From: an uncultured SAR86 cluster bacterium | GTDB lineage: Bacteria > Pseudomonadota > Gammaproteobacteria > Magnimaribacterales > D2472 | DNA: 64,000 bases | Assembly (NCBI GenBank): GCA_902558095.1 | Contig: CACECP010000005.1 | Coordinates: 16,387 to 80,386 of the forward strand | Reading direction: 5' to 3' | Part shown: positions 1-9,224 of the stretch, in pieces | Layout: every line of letters begins with the position of its first letter | Position numbering within the stretch: position 1 is the first letter of the stretch | The notes under the pieces: model-generated | Told to the model about the DNA's origin: nothing | Databases searched by the model: none | The model's input: the letters and a program-made list of their open reading frames with translations, nothing else | Position numbers and translations under genes: made by a program

Positions 1-516
1 GGAATATTACCGCTTAAAAAAGAAAGTAAGGTTTTTATTGATGGATTGAATAAGGAGATTGGTAAAAAATTTGGTAACGTTGTAAATAGCCCTTCAGAGG
101 CTGATGTAATAATAATGTACATTCATACCGTTTTTAACGGAAATCAAGAATCAGGTATTAACAGAATATTTGATAATTTTTTAAGTAAACTTTTTCCAAA
201 TGGGGATTTGATGTTTGAAAATGATATAAATGATAAGGTTGATGAATATTCTAAACAAAAAGAATTAATTGTTATCGTAGATTTAAATAGGCCAGCAATC
301 TTAGATCATATAAAAAAATCTTCATCTGGTTTAATTGGTACTTTTGGAGTTTCTGATCAGATTATTTTTGAAGGCATATATGGAAGTTTCAATCCTACTG
401 GAAAACTACCATTTGAAATACCCTCTTCAATGGAAGAAGTTCACAATCAAAAAGAGGATTTACCAGATGATACAATTAATCCTACATATGAATTTGGTTA
501 TGGAATCAGCTACTAA
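1..516 (+). CDS. Glycoside hydrolase family 3, C-terminal part (5' end outside window)
   Basis: This is the C-terminal end of a GH3 beta-glucosidase/xylosidase-like enzyme, which releases terminal sugars from glycosides. The frame is open from base 1, so the start and the catalytic barrel lie outside the window. About 171 residues are visible. They carry the GH3 C-terminal sandwich features: ILPLKK near the edge, a central block VDLNRPAILDHI, GLIGTFGVSDQ, and the characteristic ending PTGKLPFEIPSS followed by NPTYEFGYGISY. The gene is convergent with the msrAB-like gene and their 3' ends overlap by 11 bp. Substrate cannot be judged without the N-terminal part. Family assignment is firm. Confidence 0.85.
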   Translation, partial: GILPLKKESKVFIDGLNKEIGKKFGNVVNSPSEADVIIMYIHTVFNGNQESGINRIFDNFLSKLFPNGDLMFENDINDKVDEYSKQKELIVIVDLNRPAILDHIKKSSSGLIGTFGVSDQIIFEGIYGSFNPTGKLPFEIPSSMEEVHNQKEDLPDDTINPTYEFGYGISY

Positions 517-1762
517 TATTCTTCCTTTCAATGAATTCCAGAACCGTCGCATTTATACAATATCTCGGCATTCCATTTGGTCCATCATCAAAAACATGAC
601 CAAGATGTATGTCAGAAGATACAGATCGTATTTCTGTTCTTTCCATACCATAACTATTATCAGGCAACTCATAAACCGAACCATCAACAGGTTTTGTAAA
701 TGAAAGCCAACCTGATCTTGAAACAAATCTATCTTTGGTATCAAATAGAGGCTCGCCACTTAATTTATCAATAAATACTCCATCTGGAGTATCCTTAAAT
801 ATTTGATATTCTTTACAAAATCTAGCGTCAGTTCCTTTGTTAAAAGCAACATCATAAGCCTCAGTATTGCCTAATTTAAATTTTCCTAGCAATTGATAAA
901 ATTCTTTTGGTGAAAGATAGCCCTGATATCCAAATACCTCTATTCCATTTTCAATAAAAAGAATTGAAGGTGTTGCCCATGTTGGGGATTGAATTTTTAA
1001 ACCATGCAGCTGATCAGATGTTCTATAAGACAACGGTATACTTCCCTTATACTCATTTGTAATATTCTCCTTTAACTTATCACAATATGGACAATAGGTT
1101 TGTGAGTCTAAAATTAAAATATGCTTACCTAATAAAAGACTGTCATTATTAAGCAGATCTTTATCTTTTTCAGAAAAAACAATGCCGGTAGATAAATCAG
1201 GACAATAGCCATTTGGATTTTTTTTAAGATAATCTTGATGATATTCCTCAGCTAGATGGAAGTTATCTAATGGCTCTAATTTAGTTTTAATATTGCCGTA
1301 TCCAGAAGCAAAAAGTAGCTTTTGATATTCTTCAATTATCTCTAATGCAATATTTTTTTGATTCTCGTTTGAAAATAGAATTGTAGATCTATATTGGGTT
1401 CCAACATCATTACCTTGTCTATTTAATTGAGTTGGATCATGTGTTTCAAAAAAATGTTTTAATATTTCTTCAAGAGTAATTGCGTTATTGTTAAATGTAA
1501 CTTTGACAACTTCAGCATAATTATTTTCATTATATTTATTTTTGAATTGAATAATTGATCTGTAATTAGGTTTTATTCCATAACCATTAGCATATCCAGA
1601 TTCTGCATTAACTACTCCTTCTAAGGACTCATAACCTTTCTCTGCTCCCCAAAAACATCCAGAACCTAAATATATTGTTTGTATATGATTTGTCTGATTT
1701 GCAGAAATATTCATTACAGATGTAATTAAAAAACATATTAGAAATTTATTTATTTTCTTCAT
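506..1762 (-). CDS. msrAB: Exported MsrA-thioredoxin-like-MsrB methionine sulfoxide reductase fusion
   Basis: This enzyme reduces both stereoisomers of methionine sulfoxide. A hydrophobic N-terminus (about residues 1-20) suggests export to the periplasm. MsrA comes first, with the GCFWG catalytic motif (Cys near 36) and HQDYLKKNPNGYC near 175-188. A thioredoxin/glutaredoxin-like segment follows (about 213-298) with CPYC near 225 and a cis-Pro type ATPSILF. MsrB is last (about 305-410) with HLGHVFDDGP and RYCIN (catalytic Cys near 403). The two zinc-binding CxxC pairs usual in MsrB are absent. In Neisseria PilB the thioredoxin domain precedes MsrA, so this order differs. Its start overlaps the 3' end of the upstream GST gene by 17 bp, suggesting co-transcription. 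Confidence 0.9.
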   Translation of the reverse strand: MKKINKFLICFLITSVMNISANQTNHIQTIYLGSGCFWGAEKGYESLEGVVNAESGYANGYGIKPNYRSIIQFKNKYNENNYAEVVKVTFNNNAITLEEILKHFFETHDPTQLNRQGNDVGTQYRSTILFSNENQKNIALEIIEEYQKLLFASGYGNIKTKLEPLDNFHLAEEYHQDYLKKNPNGYCPDLSTGIVFSEKDKDLLNNDSLLLGKHILILDSQTYCPYCDKLKENITNEYKGSIPLSYRTSDQLHGLKIQSPTWATPSILFIENGIEVFGYQGYLSPKEFYQLLGKFKLGNTEAYDVAFNKGTDARFCKEYQIFKDTPDGVFIDKLSGEPLFDTKDRFVSRSGWLSFTKPVDGSVYELPDNSYGMERTEIRSVSSDIHLGHVFDDGPNGMPRYCINATVLEFIERKNISS

Positions 1763-2366
1763 ATTTATAGCCTTTGCTTTTTATAAATGCTGGTCGTGAA
1801 AAAAGATTTTCTGACCATCTTTTAATATTTGGTTTTAATGCTTGCTCAATGCCAAGAGCTTGAGCTAAATTTATTGCATAACTTACACAAATATCAGCTA
1901 GAGTAAAACGGTTTGAGCATAAATACTCTTTATTTTCTAATGAGTGCTCCAGTAACTTCAATCTTGATACAAACCACCTGCTATATCCCTCTACAGCAGC
2001 ATCAGCAACACCAGGTTCTTGAAATTTATATCTTAAAACAACGGTTTGAGGAAAGGTTAAAGTTGCATCAGAATGAAATAACCAATTTAAATAATTAGGA
2101 TAATCTTCCTCATCTGGTCTAACTTGCAGATCGGTTGGGCCATATTTTTCAACAAAATATTGTGAAATTGCTACTGATTCTGTCATTTCTATATCACCAT
2201 CAATCATATATGGTACGGTGCCAAGAATATTTACATTTAAATATTCTTTCATAAATACCCTTGGAGGAAATGGCATCATAATTAACTCATAATCCAAGCC
2301 CATCTCTTCAGCTGTCCAAATGGGACGCATTGCTCGAGAGTTTTCAGTACCGTAAATTTTTATCAT
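1746..2366 (-). CDS. Glutathione S-transferase family protein
   Basis: A cytosolic GST-type protein of 206 residues, likely conjugating or reducing substrates with glutathione. The N-terminal thioredoxin-fold half (about 1-80) shows the family pattern with a VPYMIDG cis-Pro turn and the glutathione-contacting TESVAISQYF. The C-terminal helical half includes the conserved FTLADICVSYAI N-capping region near residues 150-165. It is the first gene of a two-gene minus-strand unit with msrAB, so both may serve oxidative stress. It is divergent from the carboxylase operon, sharing a 93-bp promoter region. Class and substrate cannot be told from the sequence. Confidence 0.85.
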   Translation of the reverse strand: MIKIYGTENSRAMRPIWTAEEMGLDYELIMMPFPPRVFMKEYLNVNILGTVPYMIDGDIEMTESVAISQYFVEKYGPTDLQVRPDEEDYPNYLNWLFHSDATLTFPQTVVLRYKFQEPGVADAAVEGYSRWFVSRLKLLEHSLENKEYLCSNRFTLADICVSYAINLAQALGIEQALKPNIKRWSENLFSRPAFIKSKGYKYEENK

Positions 2367-2405
2367 TTTTTTAATACGTGGAATTTGTATTTTACATCTT
2401 ATAAT

Positions 2406-2433
2406 TGGTAATATTAACGATATTATATTACCA
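2406..2433. promoter_or_regulatory. Inverted repeat, candidate TetR operator
   Basis: A perfect 9-bp inverted repeat (TGGTAATAT, 10-bp spacer, ATATTACCA) sits in the 93-bp gap between the divergent GST gene and the carboxylase operon, 26 bp before the operon's first ATG. TetR-family repressors typically bind such palindromes, and a TetR gene is the third gene of the operon. The palindrome is seen directly; that it is the operator is an inference. Confidence 0.45.
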
Positions 2434-2459
2434 TTAAGATTAATTTAGATATTAAAACT

Positions 2460-4121
2460 ATGAAACAAAAAAATATTGCGCCAAAGTTAAAATCAAATTT
2501 GGACATTAAATCTAAACAATACGTTAAAAACAAAGAAATGATGCTTGATAAGCTTAAATTTCTTGATGGGCTTCTTGATCTTGCTGAAATTGGTGGGGGC
2601 ATGCATCATCATGAGCGCTTGGCAAAAAGAGGAAAAATGCCTGTTAGAGAAAGAGTTATAAATGTCTTGGATGATGATAGTCCATTCCTTGAAATTCAAC
2701 CATTTGCAGCCTATGGAACAAATAACTATAACGTAGGTGGTGGATGCGTATCTGGAGTAGGTATTATATCTGGAGTTGAATGTGTAATATTTGCAAATGA
2801 TCCAACCGTAAAAGCTGGTGCGATGACAGTTTATGTTGGTGAGAAATGGAAAAGAGCGAAAGAAATTTCAAGAGAAAATAAAATTCCTTTTATTAGTTTT
2901 GTAGAATCTGCTGGGGGTGATCTTAGTGTCTCAAATTCTAATGAAGGTAACAATCCACCAATAGCACCTACACTGCAACAAGGTCATTTTGCATCAACTG
3001 GAAGATTCTTCTACGAAATGACAGAACTATCAAAATTAAGAATACCAGTTATATCTGTTGTTTTTGGATCATCTACAGCTGGTGGTGCTTATCAACCTGG
3101 TATGTCTGATTACAACATTTTTATTAAAGATCAATCAAAGGCATTTCTAGCAGGTCCTCCTCTTGTAAAAATGGCAACTGGTGAAGAGTCTGATGACGAG
3201 ACTCTTGGAGGGGCTCAGATGCATTCTGAAGTCTCCGGTCTATCAGATTATTTAGCAGAAGATGAGATGGATGCACTAAGGATATGCAGAGAGGTTGTCT
3301 CTCATCTTAATTGGTCAAAAAATGGCCCTGAGCCAAGAATAAAATCTTCTGAACCTATTTATGATAAAGAAGAGTTATTGGGAATTTTAAGTGAAGATTT
3401 AAAATCAGCTGTTGATATAAAAGAAATAATAGCTAGATTTGTTGATGGTTCTCGATTTGAAGAATTTAAACCTTTATATGGCTCATCTTTGGTATGTGGT
3501 TGGGCTAGTGTTCATGGATATCAAATAGGAATTATTGGTAATAATGGTCCAATTTATCCAGAATCAGCTGAAAAAGGGGCAAGCTTCATTCAACTTTGTA
3601 ATAAAAGAAATATACCATTAATTTTTTTACATAATGTTACTGGTTTTCTCGTTGGAAAAGATTTTGAAAGACAGGGAATAATTAAGAAAGGTTCGCAATT
3701 AATTAATGCTGTCTCCAATTCAATGGTGCCTCATATTACTTTTATTGTTGGGGCATCTTATGGAGCTGGAACATATGCTATGTCCGGAAAAGCATTCAAT
3801 AATAGATTTACCTTCTTGTGGCCTACAGCAAAGATTGCGGTAATGGGTCCAGAACAGATGGCTGGGGTTATGTCAATCGTAAGAAAAGCAAAAGCAAAAA
3901 GAGATGGAAAGGCTTTTGATGAAAAAGCTGACGAGCAGTTAAAAATAATGGTGGTAGATTATCTTGAAAAATTATCTCATGGCCTAGTTGCAAGCAGCAT
4001 GCTTACAGATGATGGAATTATTGATCCTAGGGATACTAGAGATGTAATAGGTTTTTGCTTATCTATAGTTAGCAATAATGAGATTGAAGGTGCAAAAGAA
4101 TACGGAGTATTTAGATTATGA
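2460..4121 (+). CDS. Acyl-CoA carboxylase carboxyltransferase (beta) subunit, geranyl-/methylcrotonyl-CoA type
   Basis: The beta subunit transfers carboxyl from carboxybiotin to an acyl-CoA in the matrix of isoprenoid or leucine breakdown. At 553 residues it has the usual length. It shows the N-terminal crotonase-fold half with GSSTAGGAYQPGMSDY and the C-terminal half with NVTGFLVGKDFERQGIIKKG and GASYGAGTYAMSGKAF, typical of MccB/AtuC/LiuB and PccB relatives. It is first in the operon and overlaps the alpha subunit by 4 bp, so the two are translationally coupled. The AtuA gene downstream favours a geranyl-CoA-like or related branched substrate over plain methylcrotonyl-CoA, but I cannot settle specificity. 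No clear Shine-Dalgarno precedes the ATG. Confidence 0.85.
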   Translation: MKQKNIAPKLKSNLDIKSKQYVKNKEMMLDKLKFLDGLLDLAEIGGGMHHHERLAKRGKMPVRERVINVLDDDSPFLEIQPFAAYGTNNYNVGGGCVSGVGIISGVECVIFANDPTVKAGAMTVYVGEKWKRAKEISRENKIPFISFVESAGGDLSVSNSNEGNNPPIAPTLQQGHFASTGRFFYEMTELSKLRIPVISVVFGSSTAGGAYQPGMSDYNIFIKDQSKAFLAGPPLVKMATGEESDDETLGGAQMHSEVSGLSDYLAEDEMDALRICREVVSHLNWSKNGPEPRIKSSEPIYDKEELLGILSEDLKSAVDIKEIIARFVDGSRFEEFKPLYGSSLVCGWASVHGYQIGIIGNNGPIYPESAEKGASFIQLCNKRNIPLIFLHNVTGFLVGKDFERQGIIKKGSQLINAVSNSMVPHITFIVGASYGAGTYAMSGKAFNNRFTFLWPTAKIAVMGPEQMAGVMSIVRKAKAKRDGKAFDEKADEQLKIMVVDYLEKLSHGLVASSMLTDDGIIDPRDTRDVIGFCLSIVSNNEIEGAKEYGVFRL

Positions 4122-6040
4122 TTTTTAATTCTTTACTCATTGCTAACAGAGGAGAAATTGCGTGCAGGATAATAAAAACTGCAAAAGAGATGGGAATAAG
4201 GTCTATTGCTGTTTATGTTGATGCTGATAAAGATGCACTATTTGTTAAAGAAGCTGACGAATCTATAAGGCTAGATGATGGTGGTTATTTAGATTCTAAA
4301 GAAATTATAAGTGCAGCTAAAAAATCAGGTGCTCAAGCAATACATCCTGGATATGGGTTCTTATCAGAGAATGCCTCTTTTGCAAGAAAAGTAAAAAAAG
4401 AGGGTATTGTTTGGGTTGGGCCCTCTCCGCATGTAATATCAGTAATGGGTGATAAATTAAAAGCAAAAGAGCTCGCTATAAAAGCTAATGTGCCTACCCT
4501 TCCAATGACTTCAAAACCTTCTGAGGCAAAGACCATAGGCTATCCATTACTAATAAAAGCTGCTGCTGGAGGTGGTGGCAAAGGTATGCGAATTGTTGAA
4601 AAAGAAAAAGATTTGAAAGAATCTATTTCAAGTGCTCAAAGGGAAGCAAAAAATGGTTTTAACGATGACAGAATATTCATTGAAAGATACGTTGAAAAAT
4701 CTAGACATATAGAAATTCAAATTCTTGGAGATTCAAATGGGAATGTAGTTCACCTTGGTGAGAGAGAATGCTCAATTCAAAGAAGACATCAAAAAATTAT
4801 TGAAGAATCTCCTTCTCCTAGAATTTCTAAAGATACTAGAAAAAAAATGGGGGAAGCTGCTGTAAAGCTAGCTAAAAAAATTAAATATGAATCCGCTGGA
4901 ACTGTCGAATTTCTTTTTGATGATAAAACTGAAGAATTTTGGTTCTTAGAAGTCAATACTAGATTACAGGTAGAACACCCCGTTACCGAAGAAGTTACCG
5001 GTATTGATTTAGTATGTGAACAACTAAAAATTGCAAGAGGTGAAACATTGGGCTTCAATCAAAATGAAATATCATTTAGTGGTTCCTCTATAGAAGCTAG
5101 GCTTTATGCTGAAGATCCCAACAATGAATTTCTTCCTGAAATTGGGACATTAATTGCATTTGAAAAAAGCAAATCTGCTGATGCTAGATGGGACACAGGC
5201 GTGATGAAAGGTACTATTGTGGGTACTGATTTTGATCCCATGCTTGCAAAAGTTATTTCATTTGCACCTAATAGAATAGATGCTGCTAGTAAGTTAGCAA
5301 AGGCACTTGAGTCTGCGCATATTGGAGGAGTAAAAACAAATAGAGATTTTTTGATCAACTGCTTAAAATCTCCTGAGTTTATTAAAGGCAATACCACTAC
5401 TGATTTTATTGAAAGAGTTAATCCGAATAGAAAATTAATAATAGACAAGGATGGATTAAATCATGTGACTGCCATTGCAGCTCTATGGATTCAAATGAAA
5501 AATAGAAATGAGGCCAAAGTTGCAAAATTTATGCCAACTGGATGGACAAATGGAAGGCTGCCAAAACAAAAAATAATATTTGAATATGAAGGTCAAGAAC
5601 TAAAAGTTGAATATATTCAAGATAGAAATGGTCAGTTTATTTTTTCAGACAATAAAATTGGACAAATTTATTCCTCAGATAACGACACAATTGATGTTAT
5701 GTACGATGGCAAAAGGCATTCTTCAAAAATAACTTTATCTGGAAGTAATATCCTAGTACATATGCCTTTTGGAGATGTATTATTATTTATAAAACCAAAA
5801 TTCAAGATTCCTGGATTGGAGGTTGCAGCTGGTGGACTTGTAGCCCCAATGCCAGGAAAGGTTATTGATATAAAAGTAAAAAAAGGTAAAAAAGTAAAAG
5901 CTGGTGATACTCTCGTTATTCTTGAGGCTATGAAAATGGAACATTCTATTAAAGCATCAGAAAACGGTGTAGTTTCTGAACTTTTAATTTCAATAAACGA
6001 TCAAGTTGAAAATGGCGCTCTTCTTATGGTGGTTAAGTAA
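4118..6040 (+). CDS. Acyl-CoA carboxylase biotin-containing (alpha) subunit
   Basis: This subunit carboxylates its own biotin with ATP and bicarbonate and passes the carboxyl group to the beta partner. Order of domains: biotin carboxylase N-domain (SLLIANRGEIACRIIKT at the start), ATP-grasp domain with the glycine-rich AAAGGGGKGMRIV and EVNTRLQVEHPVTE, biotin carboxylase C-domain with IEARLYAEDP, a poorly conserved linker (BT) region near 450-560, and a C-terminal biotinyl domain with EAMKMEHS (biotinyl-Lys near 606). Length (640) fits MccA/AtuF/LiuD. The 4-bp overlap with the beta gene indicates a complex made in fixed ratio. Confidence 0.9.
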   Translation: MIFNSLLIANRGEIACRIIKTAKEMGIRSIAVYVDADKDALFVKEADESIRLDDGGYLDSKEIISAAKKSGAQAIHPGYGFLSENASFARKVKKEGIVWVGPSPHVISVMGDKLKAKELAIKANVPTLPMTSKPSEAKTIGYPLLIKAAAGGGGKGMRIVEKEKDLKESISSAQREAKNGFNDDRIFIERYVEKSRHIEIQILGDSNGNVVHLGERECSIQRRHQKIIEESPSPRISKDTRKKMGEAAVKLAKKIKYESAGTVEFLFDDKTEEFWFLEVNTRLQVEHPVTEEVTGIDLVCEQLKIARGETLGFNQNEISFSGSSIEARLYAEDPNNEFLPEIGTLIAFEKSKSADARWDTGVMKGTIVGTDFDPMLAKVISFAPNRIDAASKLAKALESAHIGGVKTNRDFLINCLKSPEFIKGNTTTDFIERVNPNRKLIIDKDGLNHVTAIAALWIQMKNRNEAKVAKFMPTGWTNGRLPKQKIIFEYEGQELKVEYIQDRNGQFIFSDNKIGQIYSSDNDTIDVMYDGKRHSSKITLSGSNILVHMPFGDVLLFIKPKFKIPGLEVAAGGLVAPMPGKVIDIKVKKGKKVKAGDTLVILEAMKMEHSIKASENGVVSELLISINDQVENGALLMVVK

Positions 6041-6043
6041 TTA

Positions 6044-6652
6044 ATGATGCAAAAGGTTGAATATCAAAATAATTTAACAAATAAAAGGACAAAAATTTAC
6101 ACAAAAAAGCATCATGAAACTATTGAAGATCTTGAGAAATTGCTTGAAAAAGGAGTTCCTGATTTAACAATGTCTGAGATTGCTTCAAAATTAAAAATTT
6201 CACTAAGAACTTTATACGAAATCGCTCCAAGCAAAGATCAGCTTATATTAATGACAATGGATAATATTTTAAAAAGACTGGGTAAACATGCTCTTGATTC
6301 AGTATCAAATATTCAATCTCCAATAGAAAAATTGGAACAATATTTAATCATAGTAAATCAAGCTGTAGGTCCTAAATTCAATATTTTTTTAAAAGATATT
6401 GAAAAAATTAATGGCTCAAAAAAAATGGCAGACTATCATGAAAATTTTATTTCTAACTACACACAAAAATTGTTGGATGATGCAGTTAAAATAAATGAAA
6501 TAAAAAAAATTGATACAAAAGCATTTTCAATACTTTTAGGTGGTATAGGGAGAGAGTTTTTAAAAGAAAAAAATAGATTTTTAATTAGCAATTCTCCAGA
6601 AGAATCTGCAAACTCAATAACCAGCATTATTTTAAACGGCATAAAAAACTAA
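6044..6652 (+). CDS. TetR/AcrR-family transcriptional regulator
   Basis: A 202-residue TetR-type repressor. The helix-turn-helix lies near residues 40-65 (LTMSEIASKLKISLRTLYEI) followed by the usual PSKDQLILM. The C-terminal ligand domain is unspecific, as expected. It sits inside the catabolic operon, 3 bp after the alpha subunit and directly before AtuA, so it most likely senses a pathway CoA ester and represses its own operon; Pseudomonas atu and liu clusters also carry dedicated regulators. The inverted repeat upstream of the operon is a plausible binding site. An ATGATG pair leaves the exact start open by one codon. Confidence 0.8.
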   Translation: MMQKVEYQNNLTNKRTKIYTKKHHETIEDLEKLLEKGVPDLTMSEIASKLKISLRTLYEIAPSKDQLILMTMDNILKRLGKHALDSVSNIQSPIEKLEQYLIIVNQAVGPKFNIFLKDIEKINGSKKMADYHENFISNYTQKLLDDAVKINEIKKIDTKAFSILLGGIGREFLKEKNRFLISNSPEESANSITSIILNGIKN

Positions 6653-8425
6653 ATGAGTAAAGAGGTTATAAAAATTGCTAATTGTAGTGGTTACTATGGT
6701 GACAAATTATCTGCAGCCAAAGAATTGGTGGATGGAGGGCCAATTGATGTGCTTACTGGAGATTACTTAGCAGAACTTACAATGGCAATTTTATATGGTC
6801 AAAAAATTCAAAGAGGTGAAGATAAAGGATATGTTGGTACATTTTTGAAACAAATTAAAGATGTAGCAGCTAGTTGTAAAGAGAAGAATATCAAAATTGT
6901 AAGTAATGCAGGTGGACTTAACCCAAGCTCAATGGCACATGAGATTGAACAAATTTTGAATGATTTATCTATAGACCTAAAGGTTGCTTACATTGATGGT
7001 GATGATTTAATGCCAAGAATGAGTGAGCTTCAAGAAAACGGTGAAAGTTTCATAAATATTGAAAAAGAAATAGCCTTATATGAATCGGGTTGTAATCCTT
7101 TAACTGCAAATGCTTACTTGGGTGCCTGGGGAATTAAAGAAGCTCTAGATAATAATGCAGATATTGTTGTTTGTCCTAGAGTAACAGATGCTGCTGTGGT
7201 AATTGGTCCTGCTGCATGGAAGTTCAATTGGCAAAGAGATGATTATGATTCGCTCGCTGGAGCCTTAGCTGCAGGTCATATTATAGAGTGTGGATGTCAA
7301 GCAACGGGTGGTAATTATGCTTTTTTTAAAGAAATCAAAAGTTTTGATAATGTGGGATATCCGATTGCAGAAATTCAAAAGGACGGAAGTTTTTATATTA
7401 CAAAACATCCCGGGACTGGAGGCCTAGTGTCAAAAGGCACTGTTACAGCTCAGCTTTTATATGAAATAAGCTCTCCGGCTTATATCAATCCAGATGTAGT
7501 GGCACATTTTGATACATTAAAGATTAAAGATATTGAGAAAGATAGAGTATACGTATCAGGTTGCAGAGGTAGCTCGCCACCAAAAGATCATAAAGTCTGT
7601 ATAAATTTATCAAGTGGGTTTAGAAATGGAATGGAGATTATTCTCACAGGTCTTGATATAGAAGAAAAAGCAAAAGTATTTACAAATACATTATTTAATT
7701 CAGTCGGAGGTAAAGAGCAATTTGATGAAGTATCGATTAAGCTTCACAGAACAGATAAAGATGATGCTAAAACAAATGAAGAGGCAATGGCTTCATTAGC
7801 AATATCGGTAAAATCTAAAGATCCTGATTTAGTGGGTAGACTTTTTAGTGCCAAAATTATTGAACTCGCGTTATCAAATATACCTGGGTTCTTTGCACAA
7901 GGCAGTGTTAAATCTAGCGGTCCAGTAATTAAGTATTGGCCTGCTCTTATAAATAGTAAATATATAAAAGAAATAGTGCATATTAATGGAAAAAATATAG
8001 AGGTGATACCAACTAGCCAATTAAACCTTGAAGATATTTATTATCAAAAAGAGCCAATCAAGATTGAAAAAATTGATATCAAAGATGAAAAAGAAATATA
8101 TTTTGGTGAGATATTTGGAACCAGATCTGGTGATAAAGGTGGTTGCGCAAATCTAGGAGTATGGGCTAAGAATTCTCAAACTTTTTCATTTTTATATAAT
8201 TTTTTGACTATAGATAGGCTGAAAGATTTATTACCTGATCTGAGAGAATTTAAAATTGAAAGATATGAATTATCAAATATAAAATCTCTTAATTTCTATA
8301 TTTATGACATATTACAAGACGGTGTTTCTTCTAATGATAGAAAAGATGGTCAGGCTAAATCATTAGGTGAATATTTAAGGGCCAAAAAAATAAAAGTTCC
8401 TCAAAGCATAATTGGAGATTTATAA
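6653..8425 (+). CDS. atuA: AtuA-family acyclic terpene utilisation protein (DUF1446)
   Basis: 590 residues matching the AtuA/DUF1446 family, whose founding member is required for citronellol/geraniol use in Pseudomonas but whose biochemical role is not well defined. Visible family features are the N-terminal IANCSGYYGDK, VLTGDYLAELTMAIL near residue 36, SNAGGLNP near 85, VCPRVTDAAVVIGPA near 172, ECGCQATGGNY near 208, HPGTGGLVSKGTV near 250, and a C-terminal domain starting near 475 with GEIFGTRSGDKGGCANLG. The ATG begins right after the TetR stop. It is the best marker that this operon is atu-like rather than a simple leucine pathway. No truncation is seen. Confidence 0.85.
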   Translation: MSKEVIKIANCSGYYGDKLSAAKELVDGGPIDVLTGDYLAELTMAILYGQKIQRGEDKGYVGTFLKQIKDVAASCKEKNIKIVSNAGGLNPSSMAHEIEQILNDLSIDLKVAYIDGDDLMPRMSELQENGESFINIEKEIALYESGCNPLTANAYLGAWGIKEALDNNADIVVCPRVTDAAVVIGPAAWKFNWQRDDYDSLAGALAAGHIIECGCQATGGNYAFFKEIKSFDNVGYPIAEIQKDGSFYITKHPGTGGLVSKGTVTAQLLYEISSPAYINPDVVAHFDTLKIKDIEKDRVYVSGCRGSSPPKDHKVCINLSSGFRNGMEIILTGLDIEEKAKVFTNTLFNSVGGKEQFDEVSIKLHRTDKDDAKTNEEAMASLAISVKSKDPDLVGRLFSAKIIELALSNIPGFFAQGSVKSSGPVIKYWPALINSKYIKEIVHINGKNIEVIPTSQLNLEDIYYQKEPIKIEKIDIKDEKEIYFGEIFGTRSGDKGGCANLGVWAKNSQTFSFLYNFLTIDRLKDLLPDLREFKIERYELSNIKSLNFYIYDILQDGVSSNDRKDGQAKSLGEYLRAKKIKVPQSIIGDL

Positions 8426-8426
8426 A

Positions 8427-9212
8427 ATGAAAAAACTTTCTTTAGAAGGCCTGAAATTCTCAGCTACAAAGATAAACATAAAAAATAAAATCATGACAAT
8501 CACACTTGATAGGCCTGAAAAAAAGAATGCTTTAAATAACGTAATGATGAATGAGATTAACTATGCATTAGCTTATGCAAAACAAGAAAAAGCTATAAGA
8601 GTAGTTATTTTTGCAGCTAATGGTGATGTTTTTTGTGCAGGTGCAGATTTATCAAGAACAGATAGTGATTCCAATGTTCCTAAGCTTGAAAATTCAGATG
8701 ATATAAGCCTCTCTTTAAGACATCTTTATAAACCTGTAATATGTAAGATTCAAGGGCCAGTTCTTGCCGGTGCTCTTTTGATTGTAGCTAATTCTACTCA
8801 TGCGATTGCGATTAATGAAGCAACTTTTTCAGCACCAGAAATTCATAGGGGATTATGGCCGTTTATGGTTATGGCAGGTTTATTCAGAGTAATGCCCAAA
8901 AGAGCAGGACTTGACTTTATCATGAGGGGTAAACCGATTGATTCAAAAAAAGCTGAGGAATGGGGTCTAATTAATGAATCTGTTAAAAAAGAGGAAATTG
9001 ATAAAAAAGTTGATAAACTAGCAATGGAACTTGCAAGTTTAGCTCCAGAGACAATGAAATTTGGTCTCGAGGCTTACGAAAAACAAGATTCAAAAAGCTT
9101 TGACGAAGCACTTCCTTATTTAAAAAAACAAATAGCAAAATGTTTTGAAGGAGAGGATGCAAAAGAAGGCATATCAGCTTTTCTTGAAAAAAGAAAACCA
9201 AATTGGGATTAA
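8427..9212 (+). CDS. Enoyl-CoA hydratase/isomerase (crotonase) family protein
   Basis: A 261-residue crotonase-fold protein, probably the hydratase step after carboxylation (compare AtuE isohexenylglutaconyl-CoA or LiuC methylglutaconyl-CoA hydratase). It shows LDRPEKKNALN and the oxyanion-hole region AANGDVFCAGADL. The first catalytic Glu of classical hydratases appears replaced in the segment GPVLAGALLIVAN, while a Glu remains in SAPEIHRGLWP. I chose the ATG at 8427 because GGAG lies about 9 bases upstream, inside the end of atuA; an in-frame TTG at 8412 would overlap atuA by 14 bp. Product identity beyond the family is inferred from the operon. Confidence 0.8.
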   Translation: MKKLSLEGLKFSATKINIKNKIMTITLDRPEKKNALNNVMMNEINYALAYAKQEKAIRVVIFAANGDVFCAGADLSRTDSDSNVPKLENSDDISLSLRHLYKPVICKIQGPVLAGALLIVANSTHAIAINEATFSAPEIHRGLWPFMVMAGLFRVMPKRAGLDFIMRGKPIDSKKAEEWGLINESVKKEEIDKKVDKLAMELASLAPETMKFGLEAYEKQDSKSFDEALPYLKKQIAKCFEGEDAKEGISAFLEKRKPNWD

Positions 9213-9224
9213 TTAGGTAATATT

